64,000 nt of DNA from NCBI GenBank assembly GCA_041494885.1, contig JBGQBO010000020.1:1-64000 (forward strand), in the 5' to 3' direction. A program made the position numbers and the translations under genes. The notes beneath the pieces are model-generated. The model had not been told where the DNA came from, ran no database searches, and saw only the letters and a program-made list of their open reading frames with translations. This document shows, in pieces, positions 15,982 to 25,591 of the stretch. Positions within the stretch are counted from its first letter, which is position 1. Each line of letters opens with the position of its first letter. The DNA is from JAIQFV01 sp041494885. Its GTDB lineage: Bacteria > Acidobacteriota > Terriglobia > JAIQFV01.

Positions 15982-17787
15982 CTACTTTCCGGCAGTCTTC
16001 AGGATTTGAATGTTTCCGTTGCTATTCGTCAATTTCAGCTCGCATTCGGCGTTGCCCATTTTTCCGGTCACCGAACTCTCGCTGAGATTTCCAGACAAGC
16101 TCAAGGGCAGTTCGCTTGAAACCTTTCCAAAGGAGGTGCGAGCTTCAACCTTGAAACTGGCGTTCTCAGGGAGCGTTATCCGGAGCTGAGAGAAGGTCGT
16201 GGAGAGCCTAATGTTGTGGCACCGCGGGGCTCCGGGTGCCCCGGCAGTCACGTCCGAGACTTCGACGGAACCATTCTGATTGTCAACCTCAATGCTTCCG
16301 CTGATGCCCTTGAGAATGATCGGAGAAAAGGATGACCGGACGCTGGCATTGCCCTTAATCGTGGTGGCGTCCACCCCGCCATTGGAATTCTCGACGGTGA
16401 TCGGCCCGTTGATGTCACTGCCCTTCACAAGTCCGAAGCTCGTTTTTACATACACCTCCCCTCCGATATCTGAAAGCAGGACACTGCCGTTGCCGTTCAC
16501 CAGCCGTATGCCTTTGTGGATACGCGTCAACGTTACTTTTCCGAATGAACCATGAACATCGGCAAGGCCGGTGACTTCGCTCAGGGCGATGGCGCCGTTG
16601 TTGTTCCTGACGGTGGCATTGCCTCGGATAAGAGCGCCCGCGACGGCGCCGAAACTGGTCTTGATCTGGGCATCACCGTGGATGTCACTGACCTCGACCG
16701 TGCCATTCGCATTCTCGACCTCAACACTTCCGCCGACATGCTGCAAAGAAACCGGGCCGAAGGTGTTATTCACCATGGCCGTTTCACCGATCTTCGTTGC
16801 GGTCACCTTGCTGTTGGTGGAATTCGAGATCAGCTTCTTGCGGACGTCGTCCACCGTGATGGAGCCAAAGGTCGTACCGAGATCGGCCGTCCCTCCCACC
16901 AGGCGTGCTTCGACCTCTCCGTTCTGGTTGCTCACAAACAGATCCGCACCGGCCCGGATAACCCTGACCGGCCCGAAGGAATTGGAAATCCGGGCAGCGG
17001 CGGCCGCATCGGTGAGTTCAATGCTGCCGTTGGTGTTGCTGAGGGTCGCCTGCTTGGTGACGCTGCTGACGGTCACCTTCCCAAAACGGTTGTGCAACAT
17101 CAACACGCCGTCCACCCGGGTTGCCGTGACATAGCCGTTGGCATTGTTGACGATGACATCCCCGACGTTCCGGGTGACTTCAACCCCCCCAAAGGAGTTT
17201 TCCAAACGCTGGGCGCCCCGCCCATCACTGAACAGAAGCTTTCCGTTGGCGTTGTTAATATCGGCATTGGCGTTGAGGTTAGACACCGTGACAGCTCCAA
17301 ATCGATTCTTGATGCTCAGGGGCGCGGTGTCGGGCATCAGGATATCGTAGTTCACGGAATAGGAGATGTTGTGATGACCAAAGAGAGAGCCGCCCAGTTC
17401 ATTGGGATACCGCGTGATGATGGAAACACCGGAAGGCGCCTGCTCCACGTCAATCTGGATCTGATTCCCGAACCGGGTGGCTTCCGATAGGTCGTTGGCC
17501 GAGACGCGGATGCTGGCATGAATCACCACCTCGTTCTGGTGGTGCGTGCGGATCAGGACATCCCCCAGCTTGTGGTCAACCCGAAGAGTCTGTCCGGGGG
17601 GCAGCGCCACCGTCTTTTGGAAGTCCCTTGCAAATTCTTCCCTTGGCTCCCGGCTGGCCGCCGGAGCGAGTGGCGCGAAGAGAAGGCCGCCTAAAATGGC
17701 CAGGAAAAAAATCTTCCCTGCCTTGACCCGATGCGAAACAGGCGACTTCAAACACGTCTTTGCATGTGCGACCTTATTGCTGTTCAT
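15982..17787 (-). CDS. DUF4097 exported solenoid protein with twenty 18-residue rungs
   Basis: The 601-residue protein starts with a signal peptide or membrane anchor (about 24-44, KIFFLAILGGLLFAPLAPAA). Residues about 50-156 form the DUF4097 entry domain (LRVDHKLGDVLIRTHHQNEVVIHA). Residues 157-516 are twenty consecutive units of exactly 18 residues that alternate two types. One carries SFG or RFG at positions 6-8, the other NANG, NTNG or NQNG; one unit has NS and one FS instead. This predicts a long, regular beta-solenoid outside the cytoplasm. Its gene overlaps the anti-sigma gene by 14 bases, so it is probably coupled to, and may report to, the sigma/anti-sigma pair. The function is unknown. 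Confidence 0.85.
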   Translation of the reverse strand: MNSNKVAHAKTCLKSPVSHRVKAGKIFFLAILGGLLFAPLAPAASREPREEFARDFQKTVALPPGQTLRVDHKLGDVLIRTHHQNEVVIHASIRVSANDLSEATRFGNQIQIDVEQAPSGVSIITRYPNELGGSLFGHHNISYSVNYDILMPDTAPLSIKNRFGAVTVSNLNANADINNANGKLLFSDGRGAQRLENSFGGVEVTRNVGDVIVNNANGYVTATRVDGVLMLHNRFGKVTVSSVTKQATLSNTNGSIELTDAAAAARISNSFGPVRVIRAGADLFVSNQNGEVEARLVGGTADLGTTFGSITVDDVRKKLISNSTNSKVTATKIGETAMVNNTFGPVSLQHVGGSVEVENANGTVEVSDIHGDAQIKTSFGAVAGALIRGNATVRNNNGAIALSEVTGLADVHGSFGKVTLTRIHKGIRLVNGNGSVLLSDIGGEVYVKTSFGLVKGSDINGPITVENSNGGVDATTIKGNASVRSSFSPIILKGISGSIEVDNQNGSVEVSDVTAGAPGAPRCHNIRLSTTFSQLRITLPENASFKVEARTSFGKVSSELPLSLSGNLSESSVTGKMGNAECELKLTNSNGNIQILKTAGK

Positions 17788-18541
17788 GGGTTCCCTCGGT
17801 GAGCAAATCCTGAAGTGTGCGATGTTTTTCCTGGTACATGGCGAGCAGTTCCCTGCGCAAGTGGGCGTTGTAAGGGTTCATCTCAATGTGAGCGCGACAC
17901 TCCGCGATGGCGCTGTCAATCAGAAGCAGCTTCTCACGGTAGTTCATCATCAGCTGAGAGGTTGGGCTTTGCAGTTCGGGTTGGACCTGTTGGGCCAGCC
18001 TGTCGAGCGAGTGGATGTACGCGGCCTCGGTGCGCTCGATCTCTGTGAGCTCTTGTTCGGTTAATAGCCGCTTTTGCGGGGAAGGAATCCCTTCCGATAG
18101 AGGCGCCTCCTCGGAGAACGGCTTGGGCGCAATGACCCCGGACCGTTGCTGGAAAGTCGGGGCGGGGGTCTGTGGATGTCGCCACAGCAGACCGACGCTG
18201 AAGGTGGAAATCAGGACCAGGGCTGCCAGTGCAGCGGCGGCCTGCCAGTTTTCAACGAAGGTTTGGGGAATGGCCCGGAAACCCCATTTTGACCGGGTTT
18301 GGGCGACCCTCGATTCCGCGACCAGGTTGTCCCGAATCTTCAACCACAGGTGGGGAGAATCCCAGCTCTTTCGAAGAGACGTTGCCACGGCCGAGATTTC
18401 GTCCCATCGATCCAGTTCTTCGCGGCAAGAAAGACAGTGCTGGGCATGCACGGCCAGCGCTTCCATCAGCTCAGGTTCCTGCTGACGCAGAATGTAATCC
18501 AAATCGCTGCATTCAATCGGAATCATATATTGGATCTCCAC
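17774..18541 (-). CDS. Zinc-finger anti-sigma factor
   Basis: The 255-residue protein has an N-terminal HxxxCxxC zinc site (His32, Cys36, Cys39) of the anti-sigma ZAS type. One membrane span follows (about 99-120, WQAAAALAALVLISTFSVGLLW), then a Pro/Gln-rich linker and a long alpha-helical C-terminal part (about 165-250) outside the membrane. It would hold the sigma factor encoded directly upstream until a signal arrives. It overlaps the sigma gene by 19 bases and the DUF4097 gene by 14, so translation is coupled along all three. The envelope signal is unknown. Confidence 0.86.
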   Translation of the reverse strand: MEIQYMIPIECSDLDYILRQQEPELMEALAVHAQHCLSCREELDRWDEISAVATSLRKSWDSPHLWLKIRDNLVAESRVAQTRSKWGFRAIPQTFVENWQAAAALAALVLISTFSVGLLWRHPQTPAPTFQQRSGVIAPKPFSEEAPLSEGIPSPQKRLLTEQELTEIERTEAAYIHSLDRLAQQVQPELQSPTSQLMMNYREKLLLIDSAIAECRAHIEMNPYNAHLRRELLAMYQEKHRTLQDLLTEGTHEQQ

Positions 18542-19107
18542 GGCCGTGGGGAATCCTTCAACATGCGCCGGAGGTCCCGCTTGGCGTCGAACAACGAATT
18601 CTTGGAGGTGCCCTCCGGGATTCCCATGATTTCGGCGATCTCCGAATGCTTAAATCCCTCCACTTCAAATAGCAGAAAAACGGTACGGTTTCGCGGGCTC
18701 AGATCATTCAAGCATTTTTCCAGCGCCAGCCGCAGGGGATGATCATCAATCCGCACCAGGACAACATCTGTTTCCTGGGCCCCAGGATCCAGGCTGGACA
18801 TTTCCTGTTTGAAATGTCTTGAGCGCCGCAGGTCGTGGCAGGTGTTGACAAGGATGCGGTAGATCCAGGTGGTAAAGGCGGATTGTCCGCGAAAGTCCGC
18901 CACGCTGCGGTAAATCTTCAAAAAGGTCTCCTGGACCGCATCCTCCGCATCCGAAGTGTTCCCGAGCAGGTTTAAGGCAATACTCTTCATGCGAGGTCCG
19001 TGAGACAGGTAAAGGCGCTCGTAGGCCGACAAGCTGCCGTCCTTGCAGCCTTCCACGAGATCCCATTCGGCATCTGTTCGAAGGGCCGGGTTGTGAGAAC
19101 CTGGCAA
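18523..19107 (-). CDS. ECF-type sigma-70 factor
   Basis: Region 2 is clear (YERLYLSHGPRMKSIALNLLGNTSDAEDAVQETFLKIYRSVADFRGQSAFTTWIYRILVNTCHDLRR). Region 4 has a helix-turn-helix, LSPRNRTVFLLFEVEGFKHSEIAEIMGIPEGTSKNSLFDAKRDLRRML. Regions 1.1 and 3 are absent, as in extracytoplasmic-function sigma factors. I chose TTG at 19107 because AAAGGAG sits 7-8 bases upstream; an ATG at 19158 is in frame but lacks such a site. It overlaps the anti-sigma gene, which it probably controls together with itself and the solenoid gene. Confidence 0.9.
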   Translation of the reverse strand: MPGSHNPALRTDAEWDLVEGCKDGSLSAYERLYLSHGPRMKSIALNLLGNTSDAEDAVQETFLKIYRSVADFRGQSAFTTWIYRILVNTCHDLRRSRHFKQEMSSLDPGAQETDVVLVRIDDHPLRLALEKCLNDLSPRNRTVFLLFEVEGFKHSEIAEIMGIPEGTSKNSLFDAKRDLRRMLKDSPRPWRSNI

Positions 19108-19433
19108 GATGCTCTCCTTTGTCGAGGGCTGAACTCTTAGCACATTTTCCAGGAGCAATCCAGCCTCCTCACAACCTCTTCGTTTCCGCGATCAGGCAAT
19201 AAGGCCCCCTCCGGGCACAGACTTCGGAAGCCCGTGCCTTCATCACTTTCCACTTCTTAGACGGGACTGGGTGTCTAGTCGTTGGAAAAAAGTGCGATTA
19301 AAAAACTTAAGGAATTGGGAAGGGTCGTATATAGTGACCCGCGCGGCGATTTTTTCTTGAGTCCCGCCGGAATATCCCCTGGGAAAGGAGAATGTTTCGC
19401 TGATTTTATGACGCGTACTCGCGACACAGTTTT
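19108..19433. other. Divergent promoter region between sigma operon and a membrane protein gene
   Basis: No gene is visible here. GGGTC-gtatatagt-GACCC (19322-19340) is an inverted repeat with TATATA in its centre. It could be a regulator site over a promoter for either direction. I could not assign a clear -35 box. Confidence 0.35.
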
Positions 19434-20243
19434 ATGAAACGATCCACTGTCCCATACCTCCTGGCGCTGCTGATCACCTTGGCCGCCGCTTCCTACCAAC
19501 GCGTGACCGGCCCCACCTATCCCGCGAAAGGGAAGGTGACCCTCGACGGTCAGTCTTATTCCTATCGATTGCCGCGGAGCTATGACGGACCAGACGACTG
19601 CGAGGTCCGCCTCAAACAATTGGATCCTTCCATCCAGGGGGGGCTTTCCTTCCGCCGCCTGGGTGCGGGCGAGGCTTGGCGGAGTGTTTCCATGCTGCGT
19701 GAAAAGGGCGATCTTATCGGCACGCTGCCTCACCAGCCTCCAGCGGGGAAAATGGAGTACACCATCGCCTTGTCATCGCCGGCAGGGAAGCAGACAATCG
19801 GAGGCGACTCTCCGATCAAGATTCGTTTTCGGGGGGTCGTGCCGCTCACGATCCTGATCCCGCATGTGACCTGTATGTTCCTGGCGATGTGGGCGTCGAC
19901 AGCGGCAGGATTAAAGGCTGTTCGCAATATGGCGGGCTACAAAACGATCGCTTGGTTGACGGTGGCGTTCCTGGTTCTGGGGGGCATGATCCTGGGTCCC
20001 ATGGTGCAACATCACGCCTTCGGGGAGTATTGGACAGGCGTTCCTTTCGGCTACGACCTTACGGATAACAAAACCTTGATAGCCCTGGTGGGCTGGCTGC
20101 TGGCCCTGCTTGCGAACTGGAAGAAGGAGCGGACGGGAGCGATCATTGCCGCCGCAGTGCTCCTCCTCGTTGTTTATTCCATTCCACACAGTGTCCTTGG
20201 GTCGCATTTGGATTATTCTTCGATGAAGGTGAAAACCGGTTAG
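19434..20243 (+). CDS. Predicted membrane protein of unknown function
   Basis: The 269-residue protein has an N-terminal membrane anchor or signal (LLALLITLAAAS). An exported beta-rich domain of about 115 residues follows (TYPAKGKVTLDGQSYSYRLPRS and later YTIALSSPAGKQTIGG), then four hydrophobic segments in the C-terminal half (about 135-265). The arrangement suggests a sensor or transport accessory. I do not recognise a family. It is divergent from the sigma operon and 268 bases ahead of proS. Confidence 0.65.
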   Translation: MKRSTVPYLLALLITLAAASYQRVTGPTYPAKGKVTLDGQSYSYRLPRSYDGPDDCEVRLKQLDPSIQGGLSFRRLGAGEAWRSVSMLREKGDLIGTLPHQPPAGKMEYTIALSSPAGKQTIGGDSPIKIRFRGVVPLTILIPHVTCMFLAMWASTAAGLKAVRNMAGYKTIAWLTVAFLVLGGMILGPMVQHHAFGEYWTGVPFGYDLTDNKTLIALVGWLLALLANWKKERTGAIIAAAVLLLVVYSIPHSVLGSHLDYSSMKVKTG

Positions 20244-20511
20244 GACGACCGCGGGCACGACGGTCGGGGTGATGCGTGAAGGCAAGGACTCGACTCGAGG
20301 GTGGAAAACGCCGGCTGTTTTCTGCTCGGGCGGTTGCAGGATCCGTTGAGAAACGCGCGTCAAAGATGAATGACCCGCCCGCGATTCGCCTTGACAAAGC
20401 GCGTCCTTTCACTGAACATTTGATGCTTGTTTTTGCGGACATTGTTGGTGAGGAAGTTGTATCCATAGTTTATCAGGGCCCGTCTTTTTTACCTGAGAGG
20501 AGAGACCTGTC

Positions 20512-22239
20512 TTGCGCTGGAGCGAAACCTTCATACCCACCCTGAGAGAAACCCCGGCTGAAGCGGAAACCATCAGCCATCAGCTCTTGCTGCGCGCAGG
20601 CTACATCCGCCAGGTGGCGGCGGGCATCTATTCCTACCTTCCGCTGGCGCAACGATCGGTGCTCAAGATCTCCCAAATCATCCGGGAGGAAATGAATCGC
20701 GTTGGCGGCCAGGAATTCTTCCTGCCGGTCCTTCATCCCCGTGAACTCTGGGAAGAATCCGGGCGTTGGGAGATCATGGGGGACAACATGTTCCGCCTGA
20801 AGGACCGCGCGGGACGGGACCTGTGTCTCGGCATGACCCATGAGGAGGTCATCACCGATATTGCCCGTCACGAACTTCGGAGCTACAAACAACTCCCGCA
20901 GACGTGGTATCAAATCCAGACCAAGTTTCGCGATGAGGCCCGTCCCAAGGGCGGCCTGTTGCGCGTGCGTCAATTCACCATGAAGGACGCTTACTCCTTC
21001 CATACTTCCTGGGAGTCCCTCGACCAGACTTACCAGCGGCAGTACGAGGCTTACAGCCGGATTTTCGATCGTTGCGGTCTACGCTACATCGCGGTGAAGG
21101 CCGACACCGGAGCGATGGGAGGCAAAGACTCTCACGAGTTTTCCGCGTTGATCGACGCGGGCGAAGATCTCATCGTCCATTGTGAAAACTGCGGCTACGG
21201 GGCCAACCGCGAGATGGCCATTAGCAAGGCTCCTCCCTTCGAAGACGGGGAGGCGCCGGCGAGTCCTGAAAAATTTGCGACACCCGGCATCCGTACGATC
21301 GCGGCTCTCGAAGCCTTCCCCGCCGGAGCGGAAGGCCGGCGACAAATCAAGACCCTGATTTACATGGTAGACGAGAAACCGGTCCTGCTCTGCGTTCGCG
21401 GCGATCATACCGTCAACGAAGCGGCACTGGCGCGATTGTTCGGCGCCGGGATGAAGTTCTATCCGGCCCATCCCGACCAGATTGTGGCGGCGCTGGGCGC
21501 CAATGCCGGTTCGCTCGGCCCCGTCGGGGCGAGCCGGTATCGCATCGTTATTGACGAGGCGCTGCGGGGCCGAAAAAACATGACCACCGGGGCGAACGAG
21601 GATGATTTTCATGTTCGCGGGGTTGTGGTGGACCGGGATTTCAGCGGTGAATATCAGCACCTGCGCCTGGTGGAGGAAGGGGATCTGTGCTTCCAATGCG
21701 GGCATCCCATCAAAATGTGGAAAGGGCTGGAGATCGGCCAGATCTTTAAGCTCGGCCTTCGCTACTCGGAGATCATGGGCGCTACTGTGCTGAATGAAAA
21801 AGGGGAGGGCGTCCCGATGATCATGGGCTGTTATGGCATCGGGGTGGAGCGAATCCTCGCCGCCGCCATCGAACAGAATCATGACGAGAGTGGGATGATT
21901 CTGCCGGTTTCCATCGCTCCGTTTTCCGTGATCGTGAACATCGTCAACATGAGCGATGCGGAATCAGTCAAGGCGGGGGAAAGGATTTCGACGGACCTGC
22001 AAGCTGCGGGAATTGACGTCCTGCTCGATGATCGGGAAGAACGTCCCGGGGTGAAATTCAAGGACAATGATCTGATCGGCGTCCCGCTCCGGATCACCGT
22101 GGGGCCGAAGAAGCTCAAGGAGGGCAAGGCGGAAGTTTACCTCCGGGCAAAGCGCGAGTTCACTGATGTGGCTTTGGATGCGGTGACCACCACGGTGCAG
22201 GGATTGTTGGCCGCCAATGCACCCCGGGGGATGAAGTGA
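20512..22239 (+). CDS. proS: Proline-tRNA ligase, bacterial type
   Basis: This class II aminoacyl-tRNA synthetase charges tRNA-Pro. The N-terminal TLRETPAEAETISHQLLLRAGYIRQVAAGIYSYLPLA, the motif 2 loop with KFRDEARPKGGLLRVRQFTMKDAYSFH, and motif 3 MGCYGIGVERILAA are all clear. A YbaK-like editing insert occupies about residues 225-390, including LVRGDHTVNEAALARLFG-like sequence. The C-terminal anticodon domain follows (DVLLDDREERPGVKFKDNDLIG). At 575 residues it is the normal bacterial length. TTG at 20512 is the start, with GAGAGGAGAG upstream. Confidence 0.96.
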   Translation: MRWSETFIPTLRETPAEAETISHQLLLRAGYIRQVAAGIYSYLPLAQRSVLKISQIIREEMNRVGGQEFFLPVLHPRELWEESGRWEIMGDNMFRLKDRAGRDLCLGMTHEEVITDIARHELRSYKQLPQTWYQIQTKFRDEARPKGGLLRVRQFTMKDAYSFHTSWESLDQTYQRQYEAYSRIFDRCGLRYIAVKADTGAMGGKDSHEFSALIDAGEDLIVHCENCGYGANREMAISKAPPFEDGEAPASPEKFATPGIRTIAALEAFPAGAEGRRQIKTLIYMVDEKPVLLCVRGDHTVNEAALARLFGAGMKFYPAHPDQIVAALGANAGSLGPVGASRYRIVIDEALRGRKNMTTGANEDDFHVRGVVVDRDFSGEYQHLRLVEEGDLCFQCGHPIKMWKGLEIGQIFKLGLRYSEIMGATVLNEKGEGVPMIMGCYGIGVERILAAAIEQNHDESGMILPVSIAPFSVIVNIVNMSDAESVKAGERISTDLQAAGIDVLLDDREERPGVKFKDNDLIGVPLRITVGPKKLKEGKAEVYLRAKREFTDVALDAVTTTVQGLLAANAPRGMK

Positions 22240-22452
22240 CGCTGTGCGGAATCCACTCGATTGACCCGGGATTCCGAAAAAAGCGCGGGAGAGCGAATCC
22301 GGGTCTCCAGGCCAAGGTTCCCGGGAGGTAACTGAATTCTCTTGGTCCGAGGGGGTCTGATCCTTTCCCCCTGATTCAAAGTCGGTAATTGGTGTGGGGT
22401 GAATCCAGGCACCGGGCGCAGTGATTCTTAAGGAGAAAGGGAAACGGCATCA

Positions 22453-22824
22453 ATGGGAAGATGGAGCAGTCGACGGGGTGGAACGGGATCGTTCATTTTT
22501 TGGGTCGTCGTATTGGCCCTCATCATCTACCTGGGGGTGAAATTCATCCCCCCCTATGTTTCATCCAATGAGTTTGTGGATGCCATGGATTATGAGGCGA
22601 AAGAAGCGGGTGCGGGCAACCGCGATGAAGGAAAGGTCCGCTTGGCCTTGATGATCAAGGCGAAGGAACTGAAATTGCCGGTGAAGGATTCAAGCATTAA
22701 AGTGACGCGCTTGGCGAATCAGGTGAGCGTGGAAGTTCAATACGCCATACTGGTGGATCTCCCCTTTGGAAAATCCTACCTGTGGCACTTCTCGCCCCGC
22801 GTAACAAAGCCCGTTCTCCAATAG
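22453..22824 (+). CDS. Small single-span membrane protein
   Basis: The 123-residue protein has an Arg/Gly-rich N-terminus, one membrane span (about 13-33, FIFWVVVLALIIYLGVKFIPP) and an extracytoplasmic domain of about 90 residues. This architecture resembles DUF4845-type proteins, but I am not certain of the family. AAGGAGAAAGG lies upstream of the ATG. It is convergent with the next gene. Function unknown. Confidence 0.65.
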   Translation: MGRWSSRRGGTGSFIFWVVVLALIIYLGVKFIPPYVSSNEFVDAMDYEAKEAGAGNRDEGKVRLALMIKAKELKLPVKDSSIKVTRLANQVSVEVQYAILVDLPFGKSYLWHFSPRVTKPVLQ

Positions 22825-22868
22825 CTCTTGGAAGCAGCCTCCCCAGGCCTTCCCCAGCGCAGATAAAA

Positions 22869-23582
22869 TCATTTCATCGCTGAAGGTTTGGCGGATTCAA
22901 TCTGCTGAATCAGTTGCTGTGCTTTCCGTTGCACGATATTGAAGAAAGCGTGGTTATTCGCGATTTCGGTGAGGATCGGAATCAGCAATTCGGCGTCCAC
23001 CAGCCAGCGGCTGTTCAGTTCCCCCTGCAAGGCATTCAACTGATCGGGCAGTCCGAGCTTGTCGTATCGCATCGTTTTTTCCAACGAGTCGATTCGAAGT
23101 TGGGTGGTCACCAGACCACTCAGGAGATCGGCGATGGCGGCCATGTGCCTGTCGAGGGTGTAATTGAAGCGGACTTCCCGGGAGCGGCCGCTCCGCTCGA
23201 ACATAATGGTCTTCATCCCCATATCGGCCACCTTCATATGGCTCTCGTAGTCCCGGGCGGACGACAGGAACTGGGCGGATTCAAAAGCGGCCAGAAGGCG
23301 CTGCATCGTCTCCACAGTCACCTGCAGATCTCTCGTGATCAATTCTCCATCGCGCGGCTTTGCCTCAAATTTTCCCCGTCCCTGTTGATCGATCGATATC
23401 TTAAAGCACTCGTAGGGGCCCTGCCGAAACTCTTTGGAGAAGTGAATTGAAGTGGGAGGAACGGCCTCAGTGGGGCCGGGAGACGAGTTCTCGATGAGGG
23501 TCCCCCGGGTGGCGGCTGTCAGGGCGAGCCCGAGCAGGAATCCGCCCAGCATATACCGGAGATATTTTTGAGCAGTACGCAT
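22869..23582 (-). CDS. Exported or membrane-anchored hypothetical protein
   Basis: The 237-residue protein starts with an N-terminal hydrophobic anchor (YMLGGFLLGLALTAAT). A mixed domain follows with FSKEFRQGPYECFKISIDQQGRGKFEAKPRDGE, then helices rich in Leu/Gln to the C-terminus. I do not recognise the family. It lies downstream of ruvC on the same strand after 79 bases, where ruvA often sits in other genomes. It is not RuvA. Confidence 0.6.
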   Translation of the reverse strand: MRTAQKYLRYMLGGFLLGLALTAATRGTLIENSSPGPTEAVPPTSIHFSKEFRQGPYECFKISIDQQGRGKFEAKPRDGELITRDLQVTVETMQRLLAAFESAQFLSSARDYESHMKVADMGMKTIMFERSGRSREVRFNYTLDRHMAAIADLLSGLVTTQLRIDSLEKTMRYDKLGLPDQLNALQGELNSRWLVDAELLIPILTEIANNHAFFNIVQRKAQQLIQQIESAKPSAMK

Positions 23583-23661
23583 CGTTTAATTCAAGACGGA
23601 ATTCAGACTCCGGATCAAGCCATGGCTCCCGGGGGCACCGGACCACCTCAGTTCGGTCCCT

Positions 23662-24213
23662 TCAGCGTCCGCGTGAGCCGGGTCTCGCCCCCTTGCCCTT
23701 GACGGGTCTGGCCGCGGCGAGGCTCTCCTCGATTCGGATTTGAGTGGCGCGGTGATGCATGTGACAGATACTCAGGGCCAACGCGTCGGCCGCATCGTCC
23801 GGCTGAGGAATGTCCTGGAGCCGGAGCAGGATCTTCACCATCTCCTGAACCTGCCTCTTATCCGCACGCCCATATCCCACCACACTGGATTTGACTTCCA
23901 GGGCGGAGTATTCGCTGATGGGGACGCCCGCTTCCGTGGCGGCGAGAAGCGCAACGCCACGGACATGCCCCAGCTTCAATGCGCTTTTGACGTTGGTGGC
24001 GTAGAACACCTCTTCGACCGCCACTTCATCGGGAGAATACTGTTTGATGAGCTCTGTGAGCCCCGCATGGATTTTTTGGAGGCGCCTGGGAAAGGATTGC
24101 TTGGAAGAGGTCTGCACTGCTCCAAAAGCAACAAGCTGATGATGGTCCCCGTCGGATTCAATGACGCCGAAGCCGGTCCGTTCGCTACCGCAATCGATGC
24201 CGAGAATTCGCAT
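23662..24213 (-). CDS. ruvC: Crossover junction endodeoxyribonuclease RuvC
   Basis: RuvC resolves Holliday junctions with RuvA and RuvB. All four acidic catalytic positions can be placed: Asp7 in GIDCGSERTGFG, Glu in VEEVFYATNVKSALKLGHVRG, and the DDAADALALSICHMH pair near the C-terminus. GYGRADKRQVQEMV is also typical. At 183 residues it is slightly longer than usual through a basic tail (KGKGARPGSRGR). yebC lies just upstream, a common arrangement, but ruvAB are not in the window. Confidence 0.95.
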   Translation of the reverse strand: MRILGIDCGSERTGFGVIESDGDHHQLVAFGAVQTSSKQSFPRRLQKIHAGLTELIKQYSPDEVAVEEVFYATNVKSALKLGHVRGVALLAATEAGVPISEYSALEVKSSVVGYGRADKRQVQEMVKILLRLQDIPQPDDAADALALSICHMHHRATQIRIEESLAAARPVKGKGARPGSRGR

Positions 24214-24400
24214 GAGATCAGGCTAGTCATCCCACCGGACTCTAGTGGACATCCATCCTCTCCGTGCCCGACTCTCCAGAATTCTTCAGGGAGACCTCCG
24301 GGACGAGTCAAAAGTCATGTGGGAGAGCCAAACCCTCAACTCCCGAACTCCCCGCAGGTTCCATTCCGAATCCGCCGCCGGGCCTGCTCCGTCCCGAAAA

Positions 24401-25150
24401 CTATCCGGCCACGGCCTCCAGGTCTTTTTCCTCGATGTCAAAGTTCGCGTAGACCTTCTGCACGTCCTCATGGTCTTCAAGTTCTTCCATGAGTCGCAGC
24501 ATCTGGGCGGCATGTTTGCTGTCGAGCTTGACATAGTTCTGAGGAACCTTGGACACTTCAGCACTGGCGGGTTCGATGCCGGCGGCTTTGATGGCCTTCA
24601 AGACGGCCTCAAAACTTTCAGGGGCGGTCAGGACCTCCAGGCTGTCACCATCGTCCCGGATGTCGTCGATCCCCGCGTCCAATCCCACTTCCATCAAACG
24701 TTCTTCAGTGGCCTTGGCTTTTTCCACAATCAGGTAGCCCTTCTTGTGGAACATCCAGGCCACCGAATTGGCGTCGGCGAGATTTCCCCCGTGCTTGCCG
24801 AAAATATGCCGCATCTCCGAAACAGTGCGGTTTTTATTGTCGCTCATGACATCCACGATCATGGCGACCCCGCCCGGCCCGTATCCTTCGTAAGTAATTT
24901 CTTCATACTGCGCGCCCGGCAGCTCGCCGGTGCCCTTCTGGATCGCGCGCTTGATGTTGTCGGCGGGCATGTTTTCTGCTTTGCCGGCAAGAATGGCCGT
25001 GCGTAAACGCGGGTTGCCATCCGGGTCGCCTCCGCCCACTCGGGCGGCGACGGTGATTTCCTTGATCAGCTTCGTAAAAATCCGCCCGCGCTTGGCGTCT
25101 GCGGCGCCCTTCTTATGCTTGATTGAATGCCACTTTGAATGCCCTGACAT
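24401..25150 (-). CDS. yebC: YebC/PmpR family protein (TACO1 homologue)
   Basis: The 249-residue protein opens with MSGHSKWHSIKHKKGAADAKRG and continues with FTKLIKEITVAARVGGGDPDGNPRLRTAI, the diagnostic start of the family. EEITYEGYGPGGVAMIVDVMSDNKNRT follows. Members bind DNA or, as recent work suggests, help ribosomes through polyproline stretches. The C-terminal 10-15 residues after EEKDLEAVAG are normal. GAAGGAG precedes the ATG. ruvC lies downstream after about 190 bases. Confidence 0.96.
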   Translation of the reverse strand: MSGHSKWHSIKHKKGAADAKRGRIFTKLIKEITVAARVGGGDPDGNPRLRTAILAGKAENMPADNIKRAIQKGTGELPGAQYEEITYEGYGPGGVAMIVDVMSDNKNRTVSEMRHIFGKHGGNLADANSVAWMFHKKGYLIVEKAKATEERLMEVGLDAGIDDIRDDGDSLEVLTAPESFEAVLKAIKAAGIEPASAEVSKVPQNYVKLDSKHAAQMLRLMEELEDHEDVQKVYANFDIEEKDLEAVAG

Positions 25151-25591
25151 GACAGAAACTCCTTCATTCCTCTCTAGGTCGTTTTGTGAGGTGTTCTCTT
25201 TGCTGATGAAAGCGAGCTCGACTGGCCCCAGGCGTACAGTCGTTTTTCCGGTGTCAACGTCGCAGATTTGATCCGCCGTATCCGTTCAGGAATGTCCGGG
25301 CAGATCCTTCATGATGCGGGAAATGAGAACCAGAACAGCCATTAAATTACGGGAAATTCTATCATGTTCCCTAAAAGATTGTAAAGAAACGGAGGAGGTG
25401 GGGCACTGTCCACGATTCGTGTTCAAAGAGGAGACATTCTCCCTGCAGGGAATCATGCGCGGAGATCCGAAGGGATATTTGATTTGTACACGAAGGCGCA
25501 ACCGATTATATTCTACGTTCGATCCGCCTGAGAACCCAAGCGAAGGCTCACGGCCTTTTACGCAAGGACGAGGGGAAAGAGCAAGTCTCAC
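25151..25591. other. Gene-free divergent region between yebC and the helicase gene
   Basis: No protein-like frame or repeat is visible in these 441 bases. Promoters for both flanking genes are expected but no convincing -35/-10 pair was found. Confidence 0.35.
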
